From Halopenitus persicus (GTDB lineage: Archaea > Halobacteriota > Halobacteria > Halobacteriales > Haloferacaceae): a stretch of 64,000 nt of DNA. Of the stretch, positions 25,132 through 36,449 are shown piece by piece (within the stretch, counting starts at the first letter, position 1; each line of letters begins with the position of its first letter). The stretch spans positions 1,860,001 through 1,924,000 of the forward strand of contig NZ_AP017558.1 in NCBI RefSeq assembly GCF_002355635.1. The letters are read 5' to 3'. The notes below the pieces were generated by a model. It was given only the letters and a program-made list of their open reading frames with translations. It was not told the DNA's origin and made no database searches. Position numbers and translations under genes: made by a program.

Positions 25132-25362
25132 ATGACGCCCTCCACAGCCACCACCGAGCGACAGCCGCCCGACAAGGCGACGCTCTATTGTTTCGCGTGC
25201 GGTCACGAAAGCCGCATCAACGGCGACTGGGTCATCCACGTTCGCGCCGATTCCCTCACGTACGAGTGTCCCGCGTGTGAAACGGTGATCGACTCCCGCC
25301 GGAACCACGAGGCGTTGGCCGCGGGCAGCCACGGATCGCTTGGCTTCCCGGCCAGGAACTGA
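25132..25362 (+). CDS. Small zinc-finger protein (DUF8106-like)
   Basis: A 76-aa protein with two CxxC knuckles, YCFACGHES (about residues 19-27) and YECPACETVID (about residues 44-54), forming a likely zinc ribbon with the strand pair INGDWVIHVRADSLTYEC between. The N-terminus is Thr/Pro-rich and the tail short. Haloarchaea encode many such one-domain zinc proteins with unknown roles; it resembles DUF8106 from memory. A run of six T residues at 25454-25459 downstream could end transcription. Confidence 0.75.
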   Translation: MTPSTATTERQPPDKATLYCFACGHESRINGDWVIHVRADSLTYECPACETVIDSRRNHEALAAGSHGSLGFPARN

Positions 25363-25538
25363 TATCGGCTCATCGGCTCATCGGCTTCCACTCATAAGCC
25401 ACCTCGCGGACGACCGTGGCTCGCTCGCCGGCTTTCCGTCGGCTGACGAGCGTCTTTTTTAAGCCTCCCGCGAACCGCCGAGATTTATTTTATAAGGCAC
25501 CCGGCGCCGAGTCGGGTCGTCGCCCGATCGTCGGACCG
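25363..25538. other. Intergenic region between two convergent genes
   Basis: The 176-bp gap holds a T-run (25454-25459) suitable as a terminator for the plus-strand gene and a very AT-rich stretch at 25482-25497 (GAGATTTATTTTATAA) in an otherwise GC-rich context. I see no gene in it. Confidence 0.5.
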
Positions 25539-28500
25539 TCACTCCGCTTCGGTTGTCGTTCCGGCCGATGTTTCGGTTGTCGTTTCGGCCGACGTTTCGG
25601 CTGCGGACCCGCCTGATGCCTCGGCCGAGGATCCGGCTGACGCCTCCGCTTCCGCCGTCTCGGTCTCGGCGATCCGTTTCTCCGCGATAACCTCGTGCTC
25701 GCGGAACAGCACGAACGCGCGGTGGGGATCCTGGCCCACCTCGACCGTGGTCGAATCGCCCTCGTCGACCGACCCGGTCGCCTCGTCGCCGCCCCACGGT
25801 TCGGGTCGGCCCGGGTCCGGCGTGACGACGACCGAGAGGTGCTCGGCGGCGATCGCCCCGCCGCCGTCGTGGGTCACGGTGACAGACCCGTCCGCGGCGT
25901 CGTGGTCGACCGCGAAGTCGGCCGTCGGCGCGATCACGTGGCTGCCGGTCTCGATCGGTTCCGCCGGCGGCGTCCACTCCGCGGCGAACGTCGTTCCCGG
26001 GTCGAACTCGCCCAGCGGGATGACGTCCCCGCGTTCGAGCACGTCGTGTTCGTCCGCCGGCTGCGTCTCGGCCGGCTCGCCGTCGACGAGCAGCCGGAAC
26101 TCCGCGGCGTCGCGGTTCACCGGGTCGCGGTAGACCGCCACGATGCCGTCGTCGGGACGAGCCTCCGTCCGGTCGGTTCCTCCTCGATCGGTCGCCGTTC
26201 CGGCCTCCCGCTCCGAGCCGGGCTGGAACGTGAATCCGTGACGGGGCTCGGTCGGGTAGTGGCCGACCGACCGTTCGCTCACCATATTGACCGTCTCGGT
26301 TCGAATGCTTGCAGTCACGCGGTCGCCGATCGCGACGTCCGTGAGGGTGATCGCGTCCCCGGTCGTCAGCTCGTCGTACTCCTCGGCCACCGTGAGGGTT
26401 TCACGCTCCTCGTTGTTCGGACGACTGCGATCGCCGTCGCTCGAATCGTCCGCCGGCGAGTAGGTCGTGACCCGCAGCCCCTCGGGATCGGCCGTCCGTG
26501 CCCCGACGTAGGTCAGCCGCATCTCCGCCGCGGCGGGGTCGTAGTGCGCCTCGAGCGCCTCGTGTGCGGTCGTGGTTCCGGCGAGGTGATGTTCCCGTTC
26601 GTCGTCCCTCTCGCCCTCCGCGCCGTCGTTCGTCCCGCTCTCCGCGTCGTCGTCCGCGCCGACCCAGACGACCTCGACCCGGGCGAACGGCGGGACCTCG
26701 GCGGTCAGTACGTCGCCGGGGCCGAACTCGTCGTGCTCGTCGGCCGGTTGCGTCTCGAGGGGCTCCTCATCGGCCCGCAGTTTGACCCGGTCGGCCGCCA
26801 TCGCGTCGCCCTCCCGGTGCTCGACCCGGACCGTCCCCGTCTCGGGGTCGTACTCGAGGTCGACGAACGCCTCCGGGACCACCTCGTGTTCGGCCACGAC
26901 GACCGGCTCCCCGGGGTCGAGCCACTCGATCGTGATGGTGCTGTCGACCGGATGGTTCCCGAGCGGGATCTCGACTCCTCGGGAGAGCGCCTCGACCTCG
27001 TCGGCGATCTGTCGGTCCGCCGGCTCGCCGTCGACGAGCACGCGGAACGCCGATGCCTCGTACTCCTCCTCGCCGTGATAGGTCGCGATGAGCCCTCGAT
27101 CTGGATGGTCATGGACGTGGATCCGGGGCGGCGAGACGCGGAACCGCTGCAGCGGACGTCGGTGAACGCCCGGAATCGACGGGACGGTCAGGGTCAGGGA
27201 GACGACGTCGCCCATCCCGACGTCCTCGATCGTGACCGCGTCCCCGTTCGTGAGCGTTTCGTCCCCCTCCTCGGGACGGTCGTCGCCGCCATCCCCGAAC
27301 GACGGGGCGGGCGTTCGGACCGTTCCGTCGTCCGCGCGGTGCGTCACCGAAACCTTCCCGGCGTTCGCCTCGCGGTCGCCGACGTACGTGACCGTGATCG
27401 TCTCCGTCTCGACGTCGTGGTCGATCGCGAACGCCTCGGAGCCGATCGCCTCGTTCGCGTACACGCGGTGCGCGTTTCGTTCCGCGTCGAACCAGCGGAG
27501 CACGACGCTCGCGAGGGGATCGGTCTCGACGGTCAGCATGTCGCCCGGTTCGAACCGGTCCAGCCGGTCGGCCGGCTGGCGGTCGGCGAGCTCGCCGTCG
27601 ACCCACAGCTGGAGCGCCTCGAGGTCCCCGCCCGCGACCGCCTCGCCGCCGCGGTGCTCGAGGGCGACGCCGCCCGTCTCCCGGCCACCCCCCGTCCCGT
27701 CAGCTTCCCCGTCGACCGTGGTCCCGATCCGAATGTCGGGCGCGTTCTCGTGGTCGTGCTCCGGTGGCGCCTCGAGAACCGCGTCCACCCGGATCGTCCT
27801 GCCGGACCGATCGATCGTCGCCTCCTCGACGATCCCCGTTCCGATCGCCTCGATCAGGGAGCGAACCGCCCGGTCGCCGGGCGTGCTCGGATCGTCGGTG
27901 AAAAGCAGGTAGCGGTTCTCGGCGCGCTCCTCCGAGCCGTGGAGTCGCGCCGGATGGATATCGAAGCCGCCGGCGAACGCACGGATCGCTCCGGTTCCGA
28001 CCGCGGGCGCGCTCGCGGTTCGAAAGCCGGACTCCGCGGTGTCGGGCGCGAACAGGACGGTGTCGAACGACGCGACCAGCCCGAACGCCGCCTCGGCGTC
28101 CGCGTTGGCGTCGACGAGCCGGTCGATTCCCTCCTCGCCCGCGGCCGCCGCCGCGATCGCCCGCGCCGTCTCGACGCGACCGGATCGGTCCTCGCCCGCG
28201 ACGAACGCCGCGACGCCGTCGGTGCTCACGGTCGTCGTTCCCTCGCGGTCCCCGTCGTCGGCGATCCGCCAGTCGCCGACGGTCGCCACCTCCTCGCCGC
28301 GGTCGAGCCGGTCGAGGGTGCCGGCGGCAATCGTGATTCGGTTCCGATGGTCGTGGGTGATCGCCGTGACGACCGTCGAGAGGTCGGCGGCCGCGACGTC
28401 GAGTTCCCGCGTCACGATGCGGGCCTCGTGTGGCGGGTCCTCGGTCGCGTCCGCATCTGCCACGTTCGTCGCCACCACCAGCCGATACGAGACGTCGAGG

Positions 28501-28679
28501 GAATCATCGTCGGGCAGCGCCGCGAGCGCGCTCGCGACCGGATCGGACAGCTCGTCGAGGCTCCGCCGGTCGGTTGGCGTCGGCGAGCCGGCCACGCGGT
28601 CAGGGTCGAGCGTTCCCGTGAGTGCGGCCAGCGTGAGGGCGCTTCCGCCGAGGAAGCCTCGTCTGGAGGGAGTCACCAT
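25539..28679 (-). CDS. Large Tat-exported repeat protein
   Basis: A 1,046-aa exported protein. The N-terminus MVTPSRRGFLGGSALTLAAL is a Tat signal: twin Arg in SRRGFL, then a hydrophobic core and an Ala/Gly-type cleavage region. Residues about 45-320 form one domain with no known motif. From about 330 on, a module recurs at least four times in which the phrase LxxDGEPAxxQPADExDxxxxGDxI is followed by a beta-rich stretch ending in an ExW or VxW element. Between modules lie sections like VTVTYVGDREANAGKVSVTH. The tail is rich in Glu, Ala, Ser and Thr and has no membrane helix, so the protein is probably soluble outside or held by partners. Function unknown; an adhesin- or matrix-like role is inference. 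Confidence 0.85.
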   Translation of the reverse strand: MVTPSRRGFLGGSALTLAALTGTLDPDRVAGSPTPTDRRSLDELSDPVASALAALPDDDSLDVSYRLVVATNVADADATEDPPHEARIVTRELDVAAADLSTVVTAITHDHRNRITIAAGTLDRLDRGEEVATVGDWRIADDGDREGTTTVSTDGVAAFVAGEDRSGRVETARAIAAAAAGEEGIDRLVDANADAEAAFGLVASFDTVLFAPDTAESGFRTASAPAVGTGAIRAFAGGFDIHPARLHGSEERAENRYLLFTDDPSTPGDRAVRSLIEAIGTGIVEEATIDRSGRTIRVDAVLEAPPEHDHENAPDIRIGTTVDGEADGTGGGRETGGVALEHRGGEAVAGGDLEALQLWVDGELADRQPADRLDRFEPGDMLTVETDPLASVVLRWFDAERNAHRVYANEAIGSEAFAIDHDVETETITVTYVGDREANAGKVSVTHRADDGTVRTPAPSFGDGGDDRPEEGDETLTNGDAVTIEDVGMGDVVSLTLTVPSIPGVHRRPLQRFRVSPPRIHVHDHPDRGLIATYHGEEEYEASAFRVLVDGEPADRQIADEVEALSRGVEIPLGNHPVDSTITIEWLDPGEPVVVAEHEVVPEAFVDLEYDPETGTVRVEHREGDAMAADRVKLRADEEPLETQPADEHDEFGPGDVLTAEVPPFARVEVVWVGADDDAESGTNDGAEGERDDEREHHLAGTTTAHEALEAHYDPAAAEMRLTYVGARTADPEGLRVTTYSPADDSSDGDRSRPNNEERETLTVAEEYDELTTGDAITLTDVAIGDRVTASIRTETVNMVSERSVGHYPTEPRHGFTFQPGSEREAGTATDRGGTDRTEARPDDGIVAVYRDPVNRDAAEFRLLVDGEPAETQPADEHDVLERGDVIPLGEFDPGTTFAAEWTPPAEPIETGSHVIAPTADFAVDHDAADGSVTVTHDGGGAIAAEHLSVVVTPDPGRPEPWGGDEATGSVDEGDSTTVEVGQDPHRAFVLFREHEVIAEKRIAETETAEAEASAGSSAEASGGSAAETSAETTTETSAGTTTEAE

Positions 28680-28702
28680 ACGCGGACTCACACGGGTTCA
28701 TC

Positions 28703-28736
28703 CAAAAGCGATTGTGATGGCTCAAACCCGCTTTTG
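28703..28736. promoter_or_regulatory. Inverted repeat upstream of the Tat-exported protein gene
   Basis: CAAAAGCG (28703-28710) and CGCTTTTG (28729-28736) are perfect 8-bp arms 18 bp apart, starting 24 bp before the start codon at 28679. It may be an operator for this gene; the iron-type site at 28747-28760 is 11 bp further on. Confidence 0.4.
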
Positions 28737-28746
28737 TCCCATCGGA

Positions 28747-28760
28747 TTAGGCCAACCTAA
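28747..28760. promoter_or_regulatory. DtxR/Idr-type operator 1 (TTAGG-N4-CCTAA)
   Basis: TTAGGCCAACCTAA is a perfect 5-bp-arm palindrome of the type bound by DtxR-family iron regulators, including the haloarchaeal Idr/SirR proteins. It lies just before the TATA-like ACTATTTACC (28762-28771) of the plus-strand unit, 36-49 bp before the start codon. Confidence 0.65.
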
Positions 28761-28781
28761 AACTATTTACCACGCCGTGTT

Positions 28782-28795
28782 TTAGGACGGCCTAA
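28782..28795. promoter_or_regulatory. DtxR/Idr-type operator 2 (TTAGG-N4-CCTAA)
   Basis: TTAGGACGGCCTAA ends one base before the ATG at 28796. With operator 1 (centre to centre 35 bp) it brackets the TATA box and the likely transcription start, an arrangement that would let a repressor shut the promoter from both sides. Confidence 0.65.
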
Positions 28796-29191
28796 ATGAT
28801 TGCCGAGACGCTCGCCGACATCCGCCGGCGGATCGAATCGCTCGCCAGCGACGACGGTCGATACTACCTCGCCTGCGCTCGAACCGGCGATCGGCCGACG
28901 CCCGTCGCGGGACTCGCCTTCGAGAGCCGTGAGACGGCGGCTCGAGCAGCTCGGGCGTGTCAGCGATACCGGGAATCGCTCCGGCAGTACGACGAGTCGG
29001 TCCCGTACCGGGACCTCGTCGTCCACGAACGCCACGCCGCGGTCCCCGCTGATTCCGGATCCGACGCACGCGATGCCGGCACAGCCGATTCCGATGCGAC
29101 CGATGTCGCCGCAACTGATGCCGGTGTCCACGATTCCGACGCAATCGATCCCGACGCAACCGATACCGGCACGGCCGGTGATCGGCGATGA
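28796..29191 (+). CDS. DUF7552-like protein, first gene of an iron-operator unit
   Basis: A 131-aa haloarchaeal protein of unknown function. The first 80 residues form a small domain: MIAETLADIRRRIESLASDD, then YYLACARTGDRPTPVAGLAF and an Arg-rich helix RETAARAARACQRYRESLRQYD, ending VPYRDLVVHER. Residues 85-131 are a low-complexity Asp/Ala/Thr/Ser tail made by short degenerate DNA repeats. I recall similar haloarchaeal proteins as DUF7552. The gene starts right at operator 2, with a TATA box bracketed by two iron-type operators, so its expression probably rises when iron is low. Its stop overlaps the next start (ATGA). Confidence 0.75.
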   Translation: MIAETLADIRRRIESLASDDGRYYLACARTGDRPTPVAGLAFESRETAARAARACQRYRESLRQYDESVPYRDLVVHERHAAVPADSGSDARDAGTADSDATDVAATDAGVHDSDAIDPDATDTGTAGDRR

Positions 29192-30036
29192 GCGTCGAGA
29201 CGGCGGTTCACGTGGCGTTCGACCGCGTCGACGCCGAGACCGACCGCGTCGACTCGTTGAAACCTGCCTTCGGCCGGTTCGACGCGCGGGTCCGCGATCT
29301 CGAACCGGTCGGCGGTCGGTCGTCCTCGTCAACGGGGCCGACGCGGCTGGCCGACGGCGGGATCGCCGCGGCGCATCACCATAGTCGTCAGTCGGGTAGC
29401 CCCGGAACGGCCGACGATGCCGCGGGATCGGATCGCCGAATCAGAACGATTCGCAACGCGTTCGCGAGGACGGTACTGTCGGCCCGCGGTGAGGGGACCG
29501 ACGCGTCCGCCGTGGCGGTCGTCCGGGCGATCCGCTCGGAGTTCGGAGACGAGATCGCGGTCGCCCTCGCGCCCGGCACTGACGCCCGGTTCACTCCCGC
29601 CGTCAAGCGTGCCGTTCGGTCGGCCATCGCCACGCGGCGTGCGGAGCTTCACGCGTTCCGTGACGCCCTCGATCGGGAACGTGAGTCGCTTCGATCGGCG
29701 CGGACGGACGTCGACGCGGTCGTCTCCTGGATCGCCAGTGCGGACGAGACGCCGCTGTCCGGGCTCGGGTTCGAGGCGCTCCGGGACCGTCACGAGACCC
29801 TCGAACGTCACCGCGAACGCTGTGCGGAGCGTCTCGAAGCGCGGCAGGCGACGCTCGGGTCCGCGACCGGCCACGGCGCCGAGGCCGGTCTCACGCATCG
29901 ATCGCTCGTCTCCCATCTCTACGCTGTCGATGGCTTCTCGACGCCGTACCCGGTCATCTCGACCGTCGTCCGGCTGATCGACTGCTGTGAGTCGTGCCAG
30001 CGCTCGGTTCGTGACCACCTCACGCGGAGGGTCTGA
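29188..30036 (+). CDS. DUF7260-like protein, second gene of the iron-operator unit
   Basis: A 282-aa protein translated from an ATGA overlap with the upstream gene, so the two are coupled. The sequence is helical and looks like a coiled coil in places (RAELHAFRDALDRERESLRSARTDVDAVVSWI; HETLERHRERCAERLEARQ in shorter blocks). Near the C-terminus a CC pair and another Cys occur in LIDCCESCQRSVRDHL, a possible metal or redox site. No signal peptide or membrane segment. It resembles haloarchaeal DUF7260 from memory. Under the twin iron-type operators it may serve in iron handling, but nothing in the protein proves this. Confidence 0.75.
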   Translation: MSVETAVHVAFDRVDAETDRVDSLKPAFGRFDARVRDLEPVGGRSSSSTGPTRLADGGIAAAHHHSRQSGSPGTADDAAGSDRRIRTIRNAFARTVLSARGEGTDASAVAVVRAIRSEFGDEIAVALAPGTDARFTPAVKRAVRSAIATRRAELHAFRDALDRERESLRSARTDVDAVVSWIASADETPLSGLGFEALRDRHETLERHRERCAERLEARQATLGSATGHGAEAGLTHRSLVSHLYAVDGFSTPYPVISTVVRLIDCCESCQRSVRDHLTRRV

Positions 30037-30092
30037 CCGCACGGCGGATCCACGGGTCTCAACCGGCCCAGCGGCAGTTTGCAGGACCGGTC

Positions 30093-30125
30093 GTTAGCGG
30101 AACCGGCCGTTAGCGGAACCGGCCG

Positions 30126-30140
<15 letters not shown>
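30093..30140. repeat. 16-bp tandem repeat over the copA stop codon
   Basis: GTTAGCGGAACCGGCC occurs three times head to tail at 30093, 30109 and 30125. The copy nearest copA contains its stop (TTA on the plus strand at 30126-30128) and last codons. Confidence 0.9.
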
Positions 30141-32744
<2,604 letters not shown>

Positions 32745-32753
32745 TACCTGTCT

Positions 32754-32768
32754 ATACGGGACCCGTAT
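32754..32768. promoter_or_regulatory. Palindrome at the copA promoter
   Basis: ATACGGG-A-CCCGTAT is a perfect 15-bp palindrome 10-24 bp upstream of the copA start codon, overlapping the expected TATA/initiation region of a leaderless gene. A copper-responsive repressor site is the natural reading, though the regulator is unknown. Confidence 0.5.
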
Positions 32769-32956
32769 TCAACCGGGTTTCCCTTTCGAACATTCATCCT
32801 TTCCAGTCCACAGGTTTCGAATCCAAAGCATACCGCCTCCCGATCGACGACTACTGGTCCGTCCCCCGAGCGGTCCCGATCCAACCGTGGTTTGGAGAAC
32901 CAACATTGACTCCGCTTCCGGCCAACGACTGATTTCCTATCGCAGTATATAGTTTA

Positions 32957-33868
32957 TCAATTCTCAAACGCCCGAATCGTCTCGAAGGATCCGTCCGCGA
33001 TCGCGTCGGCGATCGCCGACGTCTCGAGCGAATCGGGGATTTCGTGGGGGTATTTCCGGGCGAAATACCGCGTGAGGTTCTCGACGTCGCGCTCGAGGAA
33101 CTCCCGCGCGTTCTCGTGGTCGGTCGGCACCGCCTGGGGCCAGTCGAAGATCGTGATGCCGCTTTCGGCGATCGCGACGTTGTGTTCGGACATGTCCGCG
33201 TGGACCCACCCCGCCTCGTGGGCGGTCGTCAGCTCGGCGAGCACCAGATCGAGCACGCCCACGACCTGTTCGGCCGCGAGCTTCGCGCGGGCGAGCTCCA
33301 CGCCCTCGAACTTGTCCATCACGATCGCGTGCCGGTTCCAGTCGATCGGTCGCGGCACCGAGACGTCCGGATACAGCGTCTCCAGGGCTTCGTGCTCCCG
33401 TTCGGCCGCCTGCCGTGCGGTGTACAGCCAGGAGACGTGCTGCCTGTCGGCCGTGTACTCGCGTTCCTTCATCACCTCGCGGAAGTTCGTGTACCCCTCG
33501 CGGTGGAACTTCAACGCGAGCGGCTTGAACGACCGGGCCTCGTAGACGTCGCTCTCCTTGCCGACGCCCAGCGGGGCGCCGATCCCCTCGACGGTGTCCC
33601 GCTCGGCGAAGGTCCGCAACGCGAGCGCGTCGTAGCCCTCGAAGGTCAGCTGGTAGCCCTCGTACTGGATCGTCTTTCGCTCGATCAGCTCCTCGTCGAG
33701 GCACCGGTCGATCCGGTAGTCGACCTCCTCGGCGGTGAGCTCGGAGTACTCCGGGAGCTTGTCGCGGCGGACCCACTCCGAGAAGCGCATCCCCTGCTCG
33801 ACCCCCGAGAGGAGATAGAAGTCCTCGGGCTCGAGGTCGGCCATCAACCCCGCGATGTTCCTGACCAT
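32957..33868 (-). CDS. rio2: RIO2 family atypical protein kinase
   Basis: A 303-aa RIO2-type kinase/ATPase that in archaea and eukaryotes helps mature the 40S/30S subunit. Residues 1-90 are a winged-helix domain (MVRNIAGLMADLEPEDFYLL at the start) that defines RIO2 over RIO1. The ATP loop is GVGKESDVYEA, the Lys is in LALKFHREG, the catalytic loop is WVHADMSEHNVAI, and the metal-binding Asp is in ITIFDWPQAV. The start at 33868 matches the family N-terminus; 18 extra upstream residues look like leader. Confidence 0.95.
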   Translation of the reverse strand: MVRNIAGLMADLEPEDFYLLSGVEQGMRFSEWVRRDKLPEYSELTAEEVDYRIDRCLDEELIERKTIQYEGYQLTFEGYDALALRTFAERDTVEGIGAPLGVGKESDVYEARSFKPLALKFHREGYTNFREVMKEREYTADRQHVSWLYTARQAAEREHEALETLYPDVSVPRPIDWNRHAIVMDKFEGVELARAKLAAEQVVGVLDLVLAELTTAHEAGWVHADMSEHNVAIAESGITIFDWPQAVPTDHENAREFLERDVENLTRYFARKYPHEIPDSLETSAIADAIADGSFETIRAFEN

Positions 33869-34048
33869 GCCTTCCGTACTCCGGCGACTCCTAAAAGGGC
33901 CGTGCGATCCGGTCCTCCCCAAATATAAATCTCATACCGCGATATAAAAATCGAATGCGGTGGCATCGCTCCCGCCCACGAACGGCGTCGGCCACATCGT
34001 GGTCGGTTTGCGGCCGAGACGAAGCTCGTTCTCGATCGGCGGGGCGCG

Positions 34049-34483
34049 CTACTCGGCGGCCAACGCCTGGTCACGCAGCCGTTCGCCCTCCGACGTCGAG
34101 ACGGTGAGCTCGGGCACGGGGACCGGGGATCGGTCCTCGTCGATCGCCACGAAGACGAAATACGACTCCGTCGTCAGTTCTCGATCCCCGGTGAGGGGAT
34201 CCTCCCCGTAGACCCGGACGCGAACGCGAACGCTGGTTCGGCCGGCGGCGTAGACGTACGCCTCGATGAAGGCGATGTCGCCGAGCTCGAGCGGTAGCTC
34301 GAAGTCCACGGAGTTGATGTGGGCGGTGACGCAGGGTTCGCTGGCGAACCGCATCGCGCTCATTCCCCCCACTTCGTCCATCCACCGGAGAACGTTCCCG
34401 CCGTGTGCGGTTCCGTGGTTGTTCGCGTGGTGCGGCTGGATCCGATTCCGGTCCTCGATGAAGGTCTCGACTAAATCGACCAT
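34049..34483 (-). CDS. Acyl-CoA thioesterase (hotdog fold)
   Basis: A 144-aa single-hotdog thioesterase of the YciA/BFIT-like group that hydrolyses acyl-CoA. The signature is IQPHHANNHGTAHGGNVLRWMDEVGGMSAMRFA, in which the HGTAHGGNVL stretch and the Asp of WMDE form the active site. The second conserved part is VTAHINSVDFELPLELGDIAFI, followed by VYAAGRTSVRVRVRVYGEDP. Chain-length preference cannot be read. The start at 34483 was chosen over an ATG 67 codons upstream, because that region overlaps the divergent lipoate ligase-like gene. Confidence 0.92.
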   Translation of the reverse strand: MVDLVETFIEDRNRIQPHHANNHGTAHGGNVLRWMDEVGGMSAMRFASEPCVTAHINSVDFELPLELGDIAFIEAYVYAAGRTSVRVRVRVYGEDPLTGDRELTTESYFVFVAIDEDRSPVPVPELTVSTSEGERLRDQALAAE

Positions 34484-34592
34484 ACCCCCGGATTCGTCCG
34501 GCACCCGTATGAAGGCCACTCCCGGATCGCGGTCGGACCGCCGGGTTCGGCGGAACGCAACGGTTTTTTCGGACACGATCCGAAACCGGCGT

Positions 34593-35411
34593 ATGGACGC
34601 ACCAGACGGCGACTGGCGGATCATTCGGGAGGAGGCCCGGTCGGGACCGATGCAGATGGCGCTCGACGAGGTCGCGGCCGACACCGCCGCCGAGGGCGGA
34701 CCCTGGACGGTCCGCGTCTACCGGTGGGACCCGAGCTGTCTCACGATGGGCTACCGGCAGGACCCCGAGACGGTCGACTGGGAGTGGTGTGCGGCCAACG
34801 GGGTCGACGTCACCCGGCGACAGACCGGCGGCGGCGGCATCTATCACGACACGGTCGGCGACATCGCCTACTCGATCGCGGTCCCGGCTGACGTGGTCCC
34901 CGGCGAGCTGCTGGAGTGTTACCACCAGCTCTGTGAGCCGATCCTCGAGTTCTTCTCCCGCATCGGCGTCGACGCCGACTACGTCGACGAAGCCGTCCCG
35001 GAGATCCACCACCCGGCGTGTTACCTCCGTGAGCTGCACCCGGCTCACGACGTCGTAGCGGGGCCAGCGGACGACCGCCGGAAGATCGCCGGCAACGCCC
35101 AGTACCGGCGCAACGACGCGGTGATCCAACACGGCTCCCTGACGTTCAGCGTCGACGCCGAGCGCCATCTCGGCGTCTTCGACGATCCGCCGATCGACCC
35201 GGACGGGTTCCGCGACCGGGTCGTCGGGATGGACGAGCTCGTCGACCTGGACCGTGCTGCGGTCGTCGAGACCCTCGAGGAGACGCTCGCCGAGTGGGCC
35301 TCGGCGACCGAGGGATCGTGGACGGAGGCGGAGCTCTCGCGGGCGCGTGAGCGTGCGGCCGAGAAGTACCGCTCCGATTCGTGGGTGCACGAGCAGCCCG
35401 GATCGCGATAG
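34593..35411 (+). CDS. lplA: Lipoate-protein ligase A family protein
   Basis: A 272-aa biotin/lipoate ligase-fold protein. The N-terminal block [38 protein letters not shown] and then [21 protein letters not shown] give the acyl-AMP binding loop (RRxTGGGxVxH). The conserved Lys of the family is in [23 protein letters not shown]. It could ligate lipoate or transfer octanoate to the E2/GcvH domains; archaeal lipoate ligases often work with a separate C-terminal domain protein, not seen here. The gene is divergent from the thioesterase. Confidence 0.9.
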   Translation: MDAPDGDWRIIREEARSGPMQMALDEVAADTAAEGGPWTVRVYRWDPSCLTMGYRQDPETVDWEWCAANGVDVTRRQTGGGGIYHDTVGDIAYSIAVPADVVPGELLECYHQLCEPILEFFSRIGVDADYVDEAVPEIHHPACYLRELHPAHDVVAGPADDRRKIAGNAQYRRNDAVIQHGSLTFSVDAERHLGVFDDPPIDPDGFRDRVVGMDELVDLDRAAVVETLEETLAEWASATEGSWTEAELSRARERAAEKYRSDSWVHEQPGSR

Positions 35412-35505
35412 GCGGTCTGTACGTTCAGGTCGTGAACGGGACGGTGCGTGTGAACGGGACGGCGCGTTCCGAAGCGGCTTTGTCCCGCGATCCCCTGCCT
35501 CCAGT

Positions 35506-36345
35506 ATGACACTCCGGATCGGCGCCCACGTCTCGATCGCGGGCGGGGTCGACAACGCGATCGACAACCAGATCGAGGTCGGCGGCAACTGCGGACAGAT
35601 ATTCACCCACTCCCCGCAGGTCTGGCAGGACCCGAACATCGGCACGGAGGAGGCCGAGCGCTTCCGCTCGGGAACGGCCGAGAACCTCGCGGGACCGTGG
35701 GTGATCCACACCTCCTACCTCGTGAACCTGTGTACGCCCAAGGAGGATCTCCGCGAGAAGTCCCGCGAGTCGATGCAGGCGGAGCTCGATGCGGCCGACG
35801 CCCTCGACATCCCGTACGTGAACGTCCACCTCGGCGCCCACACCGGCGCGGGCGTGGAGGCCGGCCTCGAGAACGCGGCCGGCGTCCTCGACTCCCTGGA
35901 CGTCCCCGAGGACGTCACGATCCTGATCGAGTCCGACGCCGGCTCCGGGACGAAACTCGGCGGGCAGTTCGAGCATCTCGCGACCGTCCTCGAGCTCGCC
36001 GAGACGGACCTCGACGTCTGTCTCGACACCGCACACACCTTCGCCGCCGGATACGACCTCTCCACGTCCGCGGGCGTCGACGAGACGATCGCGGAGTTCG
36101 ACGACGTCGTCGGGCTCGAGCACCTCCGGTGTCTCCACCTCAACGACTCCAAACACGAGTGCGGGACCAACAAGGACGAACACGCCCACGTCGGCGAGGG
36201 ACACATCGGCGACGCCGGGATGGAGCGGATCGTCACCCATCCCGACCTCCGGGACCTCCCGTTCGTCCTCGAGACGCCGACCGAGGACGGCCGGAGCTAC
36301 GCCTGGAACGTCGAGCGGGTTCGCGAGCTCCGGGCGGCCGAGTGA
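35506..36345 (+). CDS. nfo: Endonuclease IV
   Basis: An AP endonuclease of base-excision repair, 279 aa, with a TIM barrel and three zinc ions. It begins [26 protein letters not shown] is the family start. Zinc ligands are visible in [27 protein letters not shown] (Glu), [43 protein letters not shown] (as shorter blocks) and FVLETPTE near the end. All signature regions are in place. The next gene starts after a 104-bp gap, so it may be monocistronic. Confidence 0.96.
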   Translation: MTLRIGAHVSIAGGVDNAIDNQIEVGGNCGQIFTHSPQVWQDPNIGTEEAERFRSGTAENLAGPWVIHTSYLVNLCTPKEDLREKSRESMQAELDAADALDIPYVNVHLGAHTGAGVEAGLENAAGVLDSLDVPEDVTILIESDAGSGTKLGGQFEHLATVLELAETDLDVCLDTAHTFAAGYDLSTSAGVDETIAEFDDVVGLEHLRCLHLNDSKHECGTNKDEHAHVGEGHIGDAGMERIVTHPDLRDLPFVLETPTEDGRSYAWNVERVRELRAAE

Positions 36346-36449
36346 GGTTCCGAACGACCTCGCAGCCCGCCTGACCGCGTCAGTCCAGGGATCACCACGA
36401 CCGCCCGCGAGGGGTCGGGTTTTTGTAGCTGCTGACCGTCGGTCCCGCC

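Noticed and set aside
25695-28760. 1,021-aa open frame antisense to the Tat-exported repeat protein
   Set aside because: The minus strand has a Tat signal, domain repeats and a promoter region; the plus-strand frame has none and is an Arg/Asp/Val-rich shadow.
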